A stretch of DNA of 9,749 bases, taken from the NCBI GenBank assembly GCA_002282555.1, contig NCJR01000056.1, positions 1-9,749 of the forward strand. The letters run 5' to 3'. The notes beneath the pieces were generated by a model. That model saw only the letters and a list, made by a program, of their open reading frames with translations. It was not told the DNA's origin and searched no databases. This document shows positions 1 through 5,460 of the stretch, piece after piece (the first letter of the stretch is position 1; each line of letters begins with the position of its first letter). A program made the position numbers and the translations under genes. The DNA comes from Rhodobacterales bacterium 34-62-10 (GTDB lineage Bacteria > Pseudomonadota > Alphaproteobacteria > Rhodobacterales > Rhodobacteraceae).

Positions 1-18
1 TTCTGGGAGGAGAGACCT

Positions 19-1014
19 ATGAAATTCCTGACATCCGCTGCCACGGCACTGGCCCTGACCATCACCGCAGGGGCTGCGGCCGCTGCCTGTGATCCGAACG
101 AAATCGTCATCAAGTTCAGCCATGTGACGAACGCGGACAAGCACCCCAAGGGCATCGCCGCCACCCTGTTCGCCGAGCGTGTGAACACCGAGATGAACGG
201 CAAGGCCTGCATGGAGGTCTTCCCGAACTCCACGCTTTACACCGATGAGAAGGTGCTGGAAGCGATGCTGCAGGGCGATGTGCAGTTCGCTGCCCCCTCG
301 CTGTCGCTGTTCGAGCCGATCACCAAGGAATTCCGTCTGTTCGACCTGCCCTTCATGTTCAAGGACATCGCGGCCGTGGACGCGTTCCAGGCATCGGGCA
401 CCGGGCAGGAGATGTTGCAGTCGATGACCCGTCGCGGCGTTCTGGGCATGGGCTTCTGGCATAACGGGATGAAGCAGTTCTCGGCCAACAAGCCGCTGAT
501 CATGCCGGAAGATGCCAAGGGCCTGAAGTTCCGCGTGCAGCCCTCTGACGTGCTGGTCGCGCAGATGAACGCGCTGGGCGCCACCGCACAGCCGATGGCC
601 TTCGCCGAAGTTTACGGCGCGCTGCAGACCGGCGTTGTGGATGGTCAGGAAAACAGCTGGTCCAACATCTATGGCCAGAAGTTCTTTGAAGTGCAGGACG
701 GCATCACCGAGACCAACCACGGCATCATCGACTATATGGTCGTGACCAATGTCGATTGGTGGGAAGCGCTGGATGCGGATGTGCGTGATCAGCTGAAAAC
801 CATTCTGGACGAAGTGACCGCCGAGCGGAACGCAGCCGTTCTGGAAGTCGACAACCAGGCGCGTCAGGCCATTCTGGATGCGGGCGGCAAGATCGTCGAA
901 CTGACACCCGAGCAGCGTGCTGCATGGGTCGATGCGATGAAGCCCGTCTGGGCACAGTTCGAGGAAGAAGTGGGCGCCGACAACATCGCGGCGGCACAGA
1001 CCTTCAACCAGTGA
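19..1014 (+). CDS. dctP: TRAP transporter C4-dicarboxylate-binding protein DctP
   Basis: Periplasmic solute receptor of a TRAP transporter. It captures a carboxylate substrate, probably C4-dicarboxylates such as succinate, malate or fumarate, and delivers it to DctQM. The 331-residue length is normal for the family. Residues 1 to about 23 are a Sec signal peptide (MKF, then an Ala/Leu-rich core ending in a run of alanines). The mature protein has the family motif around GLKFRVQ (168-174), whose Arg172 should pair with the substrate carboxylate, and VDGQENSWSNIY (207-218), which is typical of the DctP subgroup. The mature form has two cysteines, Cys24 and Cys64, which could form a disulfide. 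The start is set by a strong GGAGGAGA ribosome site about 7 bases upstream. It is the first gene of dctPQM; the promoter lies outside the window. Family assignment is firm. The exact substrate is inferred. Confidence 0.93.
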   Translation: MKFLTSAATALALTITAGAAAAACDPNEIVIKFSHVTNADKHPKGIAATLFAERVNTEMNGKACMEVFPNSTLYTDEKVLEAMLQGDVQFAAPSLSLFEPITKEFRLFDLPFMFKDIAAVDAFQASGTGQEMLQSMTRRGVLGMGFWHNGMKQFSANKPLIMPEDAKGLKFRVQPSDVLVAQMNALGATAQPMAFAEVYGALQTGVVDGQENSWSNIYGQKFFEVQDGITETNHGIIDYMVVTNVDWWEALDADVRDQLKTILDEVTAERNAAVLEVDNQARQAILDAGGKIVELTPEQRAAWVDAMKPVWAQFEEEVGADNIAAAQTFNQ

Positions 1015-1028
1015 TCTGAACAGATCAC
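1011..1028 (+). other. Stem-loop 1 at the dctP stop codon
   Basis: GTGATCTG and CAGATCAC form perfect 8-base arms around AA. As RNA this would more likely fold as a 7-bp stem with a GAAC loop. The left arm contains the dctP stop codon. It is the first of three consecutive hairpins in the dctP-dctQ gap. A role in protecting the dctP mRNA 3' end is inferred. Confidence 0.6.
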
Positions 1029-1031
1029 ATC

Positions 1032-1056
1032 GGGCGCGCCGCGTGATGGCGCGCCC
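1032..1056 (+). other. Stem-loop 2 between dctP and dctQ
   Basis: GGGCGCGCC and GGCGCGCCC form a perfect 9-bp, almost all G:C stem around a 7-base loop. No T-run follows, so it is not a standard intrinsic terminator. In binding-protein transporter operons a hairpin in this place commonly makes the receptor mRNA more abundant than the membrane-subunit mRNA, by partial termination or by blocking 3' exonucleases. That role is inferred here. Confidence 0.7.
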
Positions 1057-1060
1057 CACC

Positions 1061-1076
1061 GTTCCGGCTGCGGAAC
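1061..1076 (+). other. Stem-loop 3 between dctP and dctQ
   Basis: GTTCCG and CGGAAC form a perfect 6-bp stem around a GCTG loop. It begins 4 bases after stem-loop 2 and ends about 15 bases before the dctQ ribosome site. It probably acts together with the two preceding hairpins. Confidence 0.5.
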
Positions 1077-1106
1077 ATCCACGTCATAACAACAGGGGGA
1101 CTGCCG

Positions 1107-1799
1107 ATGTCTGGGGCTGGCCGATACGAGCCGCGCAGCATGCTGGGAAAGGTCGTGCACGAATTCGAGGAGACGGCGATTGCCGTGATGCTCGGGGCGA
1201 TGACGCTTCTGACCTTCGTCAATGTGATCATGCGCTATGTCTTCAATTCCATGGTGATCTGGGGGCTTGAGGTCGTTCTGATCCTGTTCGCGTGGTTGGT
1301 CCTGTTCGGGATCCCCTATGCCTTCAAGGTGACAGCGAATCTGGGTGTGGATGTGATCCTCAACATCGTGTCGCCGCGCACGCGCTATGCACTGTCCCTG
1401 CTGGCGGCGATCCTGTGCATTGTCTATGCGCTGCTGATTGCCAAGGGAGCATGGGACTACTGGGCGCCCTTCGCCGGGTTGCAGCAGACCACGGGGCACT
1501 GGTTCCCCACGGGATTTGATCCGGACACCCGCGACCGCGCCTTCTTCGAGACCGATCAGGTGCCGATGCTGGAATGGTTGCGCTGGCTGGAGGGGGCAAT
1601 CAATCAGGGCGAGACCTATTCCAAACTGCCGCGCATGATCCCCTATCTGATCCTGCCGATCTCTGCGGCGCTGATGCTGCTGAGGATCGTTCAGGTCACG
1701 ATCCGCATCGCACGCGGCGATCAAACCAGCATCATCGTCAGTCACGAGGTCGAGGACGCTCTGGACGAAATCGCCAAGAACCGTCGCGGAGAGGCATAA
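1107..1799 (+). CDS. dctQ: TRAP transporter small permease subunit DctQ
   Basis: Small inner-membrane subunit of the TRAP transporter, which pairs with DctM to couple solute uptake to an ion gradient. The 230-residue protein shows four hydrophobic segments at about 22-44, 50-72, 94-114 and 176-198. The NVIMRYVFN stretch (39-47) and the tryptophan/glutamate of the following segment (IWGLEVVL, 51-58) are typical of DctQ. A long polar stretch (about 115-172) separates the third and fourth segments. Short DctQ proteins lack it, but the longer C4-dicarboxylate DctQ proteins have it. AGGGGG about 7 bases upstream supports this ATG. The tail after the last segment (199-230) is charged and probably cytoplasmic. 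It lies 92 bases after dctP, across three hairpins, and only 3 bases before dctM. Confidence 0.9.
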   Translation: MSGAGRYEPRSMLGKVVHEFEETAIAVMLGAMTLLTFVNVIMRYVFNSMVIWGLEVVLILFAWLVLFGIPYAFKVTANLGVDVILNIVSPRTRYALSLLAAILCIVYALLIAKGAWDYWAPFAGLQQTTGHWFPTGFDPDTRDRAFFETDQVPMLEWLRWLEGAINQGETYSKLPRMIPYLILPISAALMLLRIVQVTIRIARGDQTSIIVSHEVEDALDEIAKNRRGEA

Positions 1800-1802
1800 C
1801 CC

Positions 1803-3179
1803 ATGGACGTTTTCATCCTTTTTTCGCTGGTCATCGGCCTGATGCTGGTCGGCGTGCCGATTGCTGTGTCACTGGGCCTGTCCTCGATCGTCTTCATGCT
1901 GGCGCTCAGCGATACCTCGCTCGCGGCCGTGGCTGCCTCGCTCTATAACGGCATGGCCGGGCATTATACGCTGCTGGCGATCCCGTTCTTCGTGCTGGCC
2001 TCGACCTTCATGTCCACGGGCGGCGTGGCGCGACGCATCATCCGTCTGTCGATTGCAATGGTCGGGCATCTGCCCGGCGGTCTGGCGATTGCGGGTGTCT
2101 TTGCCTGCATGATGTTCGCGGCGCTGTCCGGGTCCAGCCCTGCGACGGTCGTGGCAATCGGGTCCATCGTCATCGCGGGCATGCGTCAGGTGGGCTATAC
2201 CCGCGATTTCGCCGCCGGTGTGATTGCGGTGGCGGGCACGCTGGGCATCCTGATCCCGCCGTCCATCGTGATGGTGGTCTATGCCTCGGCCACCGATGTG
2301 TCGGTCGGGCGGATGTTTCTGGCCGGGGTGATCCCGGGTCTGATGGCCGGGTTCATGCTGATGCTGACCATCTATGTCATCGCGGTGGTCAAGAACCTGC
2401 CGCGCGGCGAATGGCTGGGCTGGGGCGAGGTCTGGGCCGCAGGCCGGGATGCGGGTTTCGGTCTGATGCTGATCGTGATCATTCTGGGCGGCATCTATGG
2501 CGGCGTGTTCACCCCGACCGAGGCTGCGGCCGTGGCAGCGGTCTATTCCTTCCTGATCGCCTGCTTTGTCTATCGCGACATGGGGCCGCTGGCGCGCCCC
2601 GAGGGGCAGCGCAACCTGACCCTGCTGGACAAGCCGATTGCCCTGATCACGGCCTTTTTCCACCGCGACGTCCGCAATACGCTGCTTGAATCCGGCAAGC
2701 TGACCATCACGCTGATGTTCATCATCGCCAATGCGCTGATCCTCAAGCATGTGCTGACCGACGAGCAGATCCCGCAGCAGATCGCCGGGGCCATGCTGGA
2801 TGCGGGCTTTGGTCCGGTGATGTTCCTGGTGATCGTCAACGTGATCCTGCTGATCGGCGGGCAGTTCATGGAGCCATCAGGCCTGATCGTGATCGTGGCG
2901 CCCCTGGTGTTCCCGATCGCGATGGAACTGGGGATCGACCCGATCCATCTGGGCATCATCATGGTGGTGAACATGGAAATTGGGATGATCACGCCGCCGG
3001 TGGGTCTGAACCTGTTTGTCACCTCGGGTGTGGCGGGCATGCCGATGATGCGCGTCGTCTATGCGGCGCTGCCGTTCCTGGCCGTTCTCTTCGTGTTCCT
3101 GATCATCATCACCTATGTCCCGATCATCTCGACATGGTTGCCGACCTTGATGATGGGGCCAGAGATACAGATACGCTAG
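1803..3179 (+). CDS. dctM: TRAP transporter large permease subunit DctM
   Basis: Large membrane subunit of the TRAP transporter, forming the translocation pathway with an elevator-type fold. The 458-residue protein is hydrophobic throughout. Family signatures are visible: SGSSPATVVAIG (109-120), GTLGILIPPSI (145-155), GGIYGGVFTPTEAAAVAAVY (229-248) and GMITPPVGLNLFV (394-406). The two PP-containing motifs sit in the two halves, as expected for the helical-hairpin repeats. A polar stretch at about 258-296 makes the protein somewhat longer than the roughly 425 residues of many DctM proteins. The start follows the dctQ stop by 3 bases, and the GGAGAGG ribosome site lies inside the end of dctQ, so the two are probably translationally coupled. 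It is the last gene of the operon. Confidence 0.94.
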   Translation: MDVFILFSLVIGLMLVGVPIAVSLGLSSIVFMLALSDTSLAAVAASLYNGMAGHYTLLAIPFFVLASTFMSTGGVARRIIRLSIAMVGHLPGGLAIAGVFACMMFAALSGSSPATVVAIGSIVIAGMRQVGYTRDFAAGVIAVAGTLGILIPPSIVMVVYASATDVSVGRMFLAGVIPGLMAGFMLMLTIYVIAVVKNLPRGEWLGWGEVWAAGRDAGFGLMLIVIILGGIYGGVFTPTEAAAVAAVYSFLIACFVYRDMGPLARPEGQRNLTLLDKPIALITAFFHRDVRNTLLESGKLTITLMFIIANALILKHVLTDEQIPQQIAGAMLDAGFGPVMFLVIVNVILLIGGQFMEPSGLIVIVAPLVFPIAMELGIDPIHLGIIMVVNMEIGMITPPVGLNLFVTSGVAGMPMMRVVYAALPFLAVLFVFLIIITYVPIISTWLPTLMMGPEIQIR

Positions 3180-3206
3180 CGGGCCTGCGGCATGCGGCAG
3201 ATACAC

Positions 3207-3228
3207 GGCGCGGGGGCAACCTCGCGCC
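3207..3228. terminator. Hairpin between convergent dctM and tpiA
   Basis: GGCGCGGGG, a GCAA loop and CCTCGCGCC give a 9-bp stem with one G:U pair on the plus strand. GCAA is a stable GNRA tetraloop. The tail after it (GTTCGTCATT) is only mildly T-rich. It lies 28 bases after dctM and 17 bases after the tpiA stop, so it could end transcripts from both sides. It is not a textbook terminator because the T-run is weak. Confidence 0.5.
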
Positions 3229-3244
3229 GTTCGTCATTGATGGA

Positions 3245-3994
3245 TCAACTGGCGTCCAGCGCCGCGATGATGGGGCAGAAGTCTTCCGCCGTCAGGCTGG
3301 CGCCGCCGACCAGCGCACCGTCCACCTCGGGCACGGCAAAGATCTGAGCGGCATTGTCGGGTTTGACCGACCCGCCATAGAGCAGGCGGAATGCCTGACC
3401 CGTTGCCGCGCCGAAACGCGCGATCAGACGCGCCCGGATGAAACCGTGGACTTCGGCGATCTGGTCGGTTGTGGCGATGCGGCCCGTGCCGATGGCCCAG
3501 ACCGGCTCATAGGCGATGACCGTGTTGTCCCCCGTGGCGCTGTCGGGGACAGAGGCGTCAAGCTGCGCCCCGATCACATCCAGCGTCGCGCCTGCGTCAC
3601 GCTCGGCCAGAGTCTCGCCCACGCAGATCACGCCGATCAATCCTGCCGCTTGCGCTGCTTCGGCCTTGGCGCGCACGGTGGCGCTGTCCTCGTGATGATC
3701 CGCGCGGCGCTCGGAATGTCCAAGGATCACCGCCGTTGCCCCGGCATCGGCCAGTTGCGCCGCCGCGATGTCACCGGTATGGGCCCCTGCGCTGGCCCTG
3801 TGGCAGTCCTGCGCGCCCACCTGCAGCGGATGCGACGCAGAGCGCCCGGAGGCCGTATGGATCAAGGTGGCGGGCAGGCAGATCAGCAGATCGACACCGG
3901 GGGCGGGGCAGGCCGCCATGATCCGGTCCAACTGGCCCAGATCGGCCAGCAGCCCGTTCATCTTCCAGTTTCCCGCTGCCAGTTTGCGCCGCAT
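3245..3994 (-). CDS. tpiA: Triosephosphate isomerase
   Basis: Interconverts dihydroxyacetone phosphate and glyceraldehyde 3-phosphate in glycolysis and gluconeogenesis, as a cytosolic TIM barrel that is normally a dimer. The 249-residue length is normal. All catalytic landmarks are present: Asn9 and Lys11 in AAGNWKMNG, the electrophile His93 in LGHSERR, and the base Glu163 in [11 protein letters not shown]. The mobile loop 6 reads IGTGRIAT, with Arg where many enzymes have Lys. The phosphate-binding motifs YGGSV (206-210) and ALVGGASL (227-234) close the barrel. The start is supported by AGGGG 6 bases upstream. It follows sufA by 93 bases on the same strand. That gap holds a strong hairpin and G-rich DNA, so a separate promoter is possible. 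It converges with dctM. Confidence 0.97.
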   Translation of the reverse strand: MRRKLAAGNWKMNGLLADLGQLDRIMAACPAPGVDLLICLPATLIHTASGRSASHPLQVGAQDCHRASAGAHTGDIAAAQLADAGATAVILGHSERRADHHEDSATVRAKAEAAQAAGLIGVICVGETLAERDAGATLDVIGAQLDASVPDSATGDNTVIAYEPVWAIGTGRIATTDQIAEVHGFIRARLIARFGAATGQAFRLLYGGSVKPDNAAQIFAVPEVDGALVGGASLTAEDFCPIIAALDAS

Positions 3995-4015
3995 ATCCTG
4001 CCCCTTGTCCTGTAT

Positions 4016-4048
4016 CCGCCCCTCCTTACAGACAGGGGGCGGGCTTTT
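4016..4048 (+). terminator. Terminator-like hairpin on the plus strand, sufA-tpiA gap
   Basis: CCGCCCC (4016-4022) pairs perfectly with GGGGCGG (4036-4042). One more G:U pair leaves an 11-base loop, and GCTTTT follows. The stem plus T-run faces the plus strand, while the flanking genes lie on the minus strand. It could stop transcription running antisense through tpiA. On the minus strand the same stem sits in the leader of tpiA, preceded by AAAA, and might act as a leader structure. Confidence 0.35.
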
Positions 4049-4087
4049 CCAGACGCAAGGGGGGCCGCGGGGGGGCGGCGTGGTTGA

Positions 4088-4468
4088 TCACTCGCCGCTG
4101 CGTGCGGCGGTCAGTTCTTCGACATCCTTGAATTTGATCGATTCGCCGCAACCGCAGGCATCCTCGACATTGGGGTTGTTGAACTTGAACCCCGATTCCA
4201 GCAGCGATGTCTGATAATCGATCTGCGTGCCGAACAGGAACATCTGCGCCATCGGCGCGATCATCACGCGGGCCCCGTCCTGCTCGACGACCTCATCCAT
4301 GGGATTGATGTCGGCGGCATATTCCATCGTGTATTCCATGCCCGCGCAGCCGCCCTTCTTGACGCCGATGCGCAGACCCTTGTGACCGTCCTTGGCCATG
4401 AGCCGCGCGATCTGGCGGGCGGCGGCTTCGGTGATGGTGACGGCCTGTTTGCCGGGTATCGCGAACAT
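4088..4468 (-). CDS. sufA: A-type Fe-S carrier, SufA/IscA/HesB family
   Basis: Small cytosolic carrier that holds a nascent Fe-S cluster or iron and passes it to target proteins. The 126-residue protein has the three ligand cysteines of A-type carriers, Cys41 (GGCAGMEY), Cys105 and Cys107 (ACGCGES), with exactly the expected C-x63-C-x-C spacing. The first 25 residues (ITEAAARQIARLM) match the usual start of the family. A purine-rich AAGGCAGGAA lies just upstream of the ATG. It is 55 bases downstream of sufT on the same strand, which supports a role in the SUF pathway. IscA, ErpA and SufA are hard to separate by sequence; the name sufA rests on the sufT neighbour. The core SUF genes are not in this window. 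Confidence 0.85.
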   Translation of the reverse strand: MFAIPGKQAVTITEAAARQIARLMAKDGHKGLRIGVKKGGCAGMEYTMEYAADINPMDEVVEQDGARVMIAPMAQMFLFGTQIDYQTSLLESGFKFNNPNVEDACGCGESIKFKDVEELTAARSGE

Positions 4469-4523
4469 TATTCCTGCCTTTCAGCCTTGGACCAACCCCG
4501 GTGAGGATAGCACCGCAGGCGGA

Positions 4524-4886
4524 TCACATGAAGCCCAGTTCCAGCCGGGCCTCGTCGCTCATCATGTCCATGCCCCACTGGGGCTCCCATGTCAGTTCCA
4601 CATCGACATGTTTGACACCCGGAAGCGGCTCGATCGCATCGGCCACCCAACCCGGCATTTCGCCGGCCACGGGGCAACCGGGGGCTGTCAGGGACATGAT
4701 CACCTTGACCTCATTCTCGGGGTTGATGTCGATGGTGTAGACCAGCCCCAGATCATAGATATTCACCGGGATTTCCGGGTCATAGACCGATTTGCACGCG
4801 CTCACGATGTCGTCATAAAGCGGGTGATCGGTGCTGGAGGGCGCGATCAGCGGGGTGCCTTCAAGTGGCTCGACGTTCTGGGTCAT
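4524..4886 (-). CDS. sufT: SUF-associated MIP18/DUF59 family protein (SufT-like)
   Basis: Member of the MIP18 (DUF59) family, which helps Fe-S cluster assembly or maturation of Fe-S proteins in the cytosol. The 120-residue protein has the family hallmarks: DPEIPVNIYDLGLVY (36-50), LTAPGCPVAGEMP (66-78) with the reactive Cys71, and the C-terminal WEPQWGMDMMSDEAR (100-114) with a conserved Trp-Pro-x-Trp pattern. The first 20 or so residues are polar and look flexible. The ATG is supported by AGGA 6 bases upstream. It is the first gene of a minus-strand group with sufA and perhaps tpiA. A candidate promoter and a dyad lie just upstream. Other family members act in phenylacetate degradation (PaaD), but the sufA neighbour favours the SUF role. 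Confidence 0.85.
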   Translation of the reverse strand: MTQNVEPLEGTPLIAPSSTDHPLYDDIVSACKSVYDPEIPVNIYDLGLVYTIDINPENEVKVIMSLTAPGCPVAGEMPGWVADAIEPLPGVKHVDVELTWEPQWGMDMMSDEARLELGFM

Positions 4887-4900
4887 GTTCTGTCCTGCGG

Positions 4901-4925
4901 TCAGTCCTGAGGATTTCCTGACTGA
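4901..4925. promoter_or_regulatory. Dyad in the sufT leader
   Basis: TCAGTC (4901-4906) and GACTGA (4920-4925) are perfect inverted arms. Between them AGGA-TT-TCCT forms a second, inner dyad, offset by a 3-base CTG bulge. The site lies between the candidate sufT -10 box and the start codon, a typical place for a repressor operator or leader hairpin. It does not match the IscR or Irr sites I know, so the regulator is unknown. Confidence 0.35.
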
Positions 4926-4926
4926 A

Positions 4927-4955
4927 CATATAAGGATAGCAGGCGCTTTCGTCCA
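4927..4955 (-). promoter_or_regulatory. Candidate sufT promoter
   Basis: Read on the minus strand, TGGACG (4955-4950) is followed after 17 bases by TATATG (4932-4927). Each matches the sigma-70 consensus at four of six positions, with ideal spacing. Transcription would begin near 4920, giving a leader of about 35 bases. This is a pattern match only. Confidence 0.35.
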
Positions 4956-4983
4956 GTGCCGTCCCGTCCCAGAGGTACATCCT

Positions 4984-5005
4984 TTGCGCGCCAGTTGCGC
5001 GCCAG
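4984..5005. repeat. Tandem 11-base repeat, two copies
   Basis: TTGCGCGCCAG occurs twice head to tail with no mismatch (4984-4994 and 4995-5005). It lies in non-coding DNA upstream of sufT, one base before a second, different tandem duplication. Confidence 0.9.
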
Positions 5006-5006
5006 C

Positions 5007-5042
5007 GCCGCGCCCGTCCTTGTAGCCGCGCCCGTCCTTGTA
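5007..5042. repeat. Tandem 18-base repeat, two copies
   Basis: GCCGCGCCCGTCCTTGTA occurs twice head to tail with no mismatch (5007-5024 and 5025-5042). A perfect copy implies a recent duplication or slippage event, so the copy number may vary between strains. Confidence 0.92.
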
Positions 5043-5055
5043 ACAGTGCGATGCT

Positions 5056-5078
5056 GCGCATATCTTTCAATCATGCGC
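5056..5078. promoter_or_regulatory. Inverted repeat GCGCAT-N11-ATGCGC
   Basis: Perfect 6-base arms (5056-5061 and 5073-5078) flank an AT-rich 11-base spacer. The size and spacing resemble a dimeric regulator site, and it lies about 165 bases upstream of the small basic gene. No regulator can be named. Confidence 0.3.
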
Positions 5079-5084
5079 GCCTTT

Positions 5085-5100
5085 GCCGGAGCGTTCCGGC
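5085..5100. other. Small perfect hairpin upstream of the basic protein gene
   Basis: GCCGGA (5085-5090), loop GCGT and TCCGGC (5095-5100) give a 6-bp stem. TTCTTCTTT starts 11 bases later, too far for a normal intrinsic terminator. The function is unknown. Confidence 0.35.
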
Positions 5101-5241
5101 GCAGCGATGCTTCTTCTTTGCACGAACCTGCCCTTTTTCTCTGCCACCCGCGCGCCGCATCCATGTCAACCTGATCCGGCAGCGCAGGGAACGATCCGCG
5201 CGGCATCCGCCGTCCGGAAATTCAACCGGAAGGAACCGGTC

Positions 5242-5379
5242 ATGTCCAAAAAAGGCAACAAGACCAAAGGCAACAAGGAAATCAAGAAACCCAAGCAGGA
5301 AAAGCCGAAAGTGCTTGCCACGGCCAATTCCGGCGCGGGCAAGGCCAATCTGACCGTGGGTGGCAAATCCGTGAAGTGA
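5242..5379 (+). CDS. Small lysine-rich protein of unknown function (45 aa)
   Basis: A 45-residue, strongly basic protein. The first half is rich in lysine and asparagine (MSKKGNKTKGNKEIKKPKQE, residues 1-20). A VLATA stretch follows (24-28), then a Gly/Ser-rich tail ending in NLTVGGKSVK. It has no membrane segment, signal peptide or cysteine. The ATG is preceded by AAGGAA with 6 bases of spacing. This is the best ribosome site in the area and the reason for rejecting a start 159 bases further upstream. AAA/AAG-rich codons contrast with the arginine-rich random frames of this GC-rich DNA, which supports real coding. I recall similar tiny NKE..KKPK proteins in related alphaproteobacteria but cannot confirm it here. 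Nucleic-acid or ribosome contact is a guess from charge alone. Confidence 0.72.
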   Translation: MSKKGNKTKGNKEIKKPKQEKPKVLATANSGAGKANLTVGGKSVK

Positions 5380-5405
5380 CGACCTGATCCGCCCTGCCTG
5401 CTGTC

Positions 5406-5433
5406 TTGGCTTTTGCCGCAAAACGCCCCATAG
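5406..5433 (+). promoter_or_regulatory. Candidate tgt promoter
   Basis: TTGGCT (5406-5411) and CCATAG (5428-5433) are 16 bases apart. They lie about 30 bases upstream of the tgt start, in the gap after the small basic gene. The -10 overlaps a CCCC-ATA-GGGG dyad. The match is modest and untested. The tgt gene could instead be read through from the small gene. Confidence 0.3.
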
Positions 5434-5460
5434 GGGGGCCATGCGACAGGGGGCAGACAG

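Larger units (their letters stand above)
4887..5241. other. 355-base non-coding gap between divergent genes
   Basis: This stretch separates sufT (minus) from the small basic protein (plus). It holds the sufT leader and candidate promoter near 4890-4955, two tandem duplications (4984-5042), an inverted repeat GCGCAT-N11-ATGCGC (5056-5078) and a hairpin GCCGGA-GCGT-TCCGGC (5085-5100). T-rich DNA (5111-5119 and 5134-5140) follows. Open frames crossing it are arginine-rich, have no convincing ribosome site and look like GC-driven chance. No tRNA or known RNA family is recognisable. Confidence 0.6.

Noticed and set aside
864..1745. Long minus-strand open frame opposite the end of dctP and dctQ
   Set aside because: It is rich in Asp, His, Gln and Arg with no recognisable domain, and it lies opposite well-supported genes. 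High third-position GC of the true genes creates such frames.
1869..2750. 293-codon minus-strand open frame opposite dctM
   Set aside because: Its composition (strings of His, Asp, Arg, Gln) is that of an antisense shadow. dctM is certain from its motifs.
3134..4087. 317-codon plus-strand open frame opposite tpiA
   Set aside because: It overlaps the end of dctM and runs antisense through all of tpiA, which has every catalytic residue. No domain is recognisable.
4984..5042. CRISPR array
   Set aside because: The repeats are directly adjacent with no spacers, and there are only two copies of each unit.
4901..5206. Possible arginine-rich minus-strand gene in the gap upstream of sufT
   Set aside because: No ribosome site, it spans the tandem repeats, overlaps the candidate sufT promoter and shows no domain.
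5083..5379. Longer version (98 residues) of the small basic protein
   Set aside because: The added N-terminal part has unrelated composition and no ribosome site, while AAGGAA lies correctly before the ATG at 5242.
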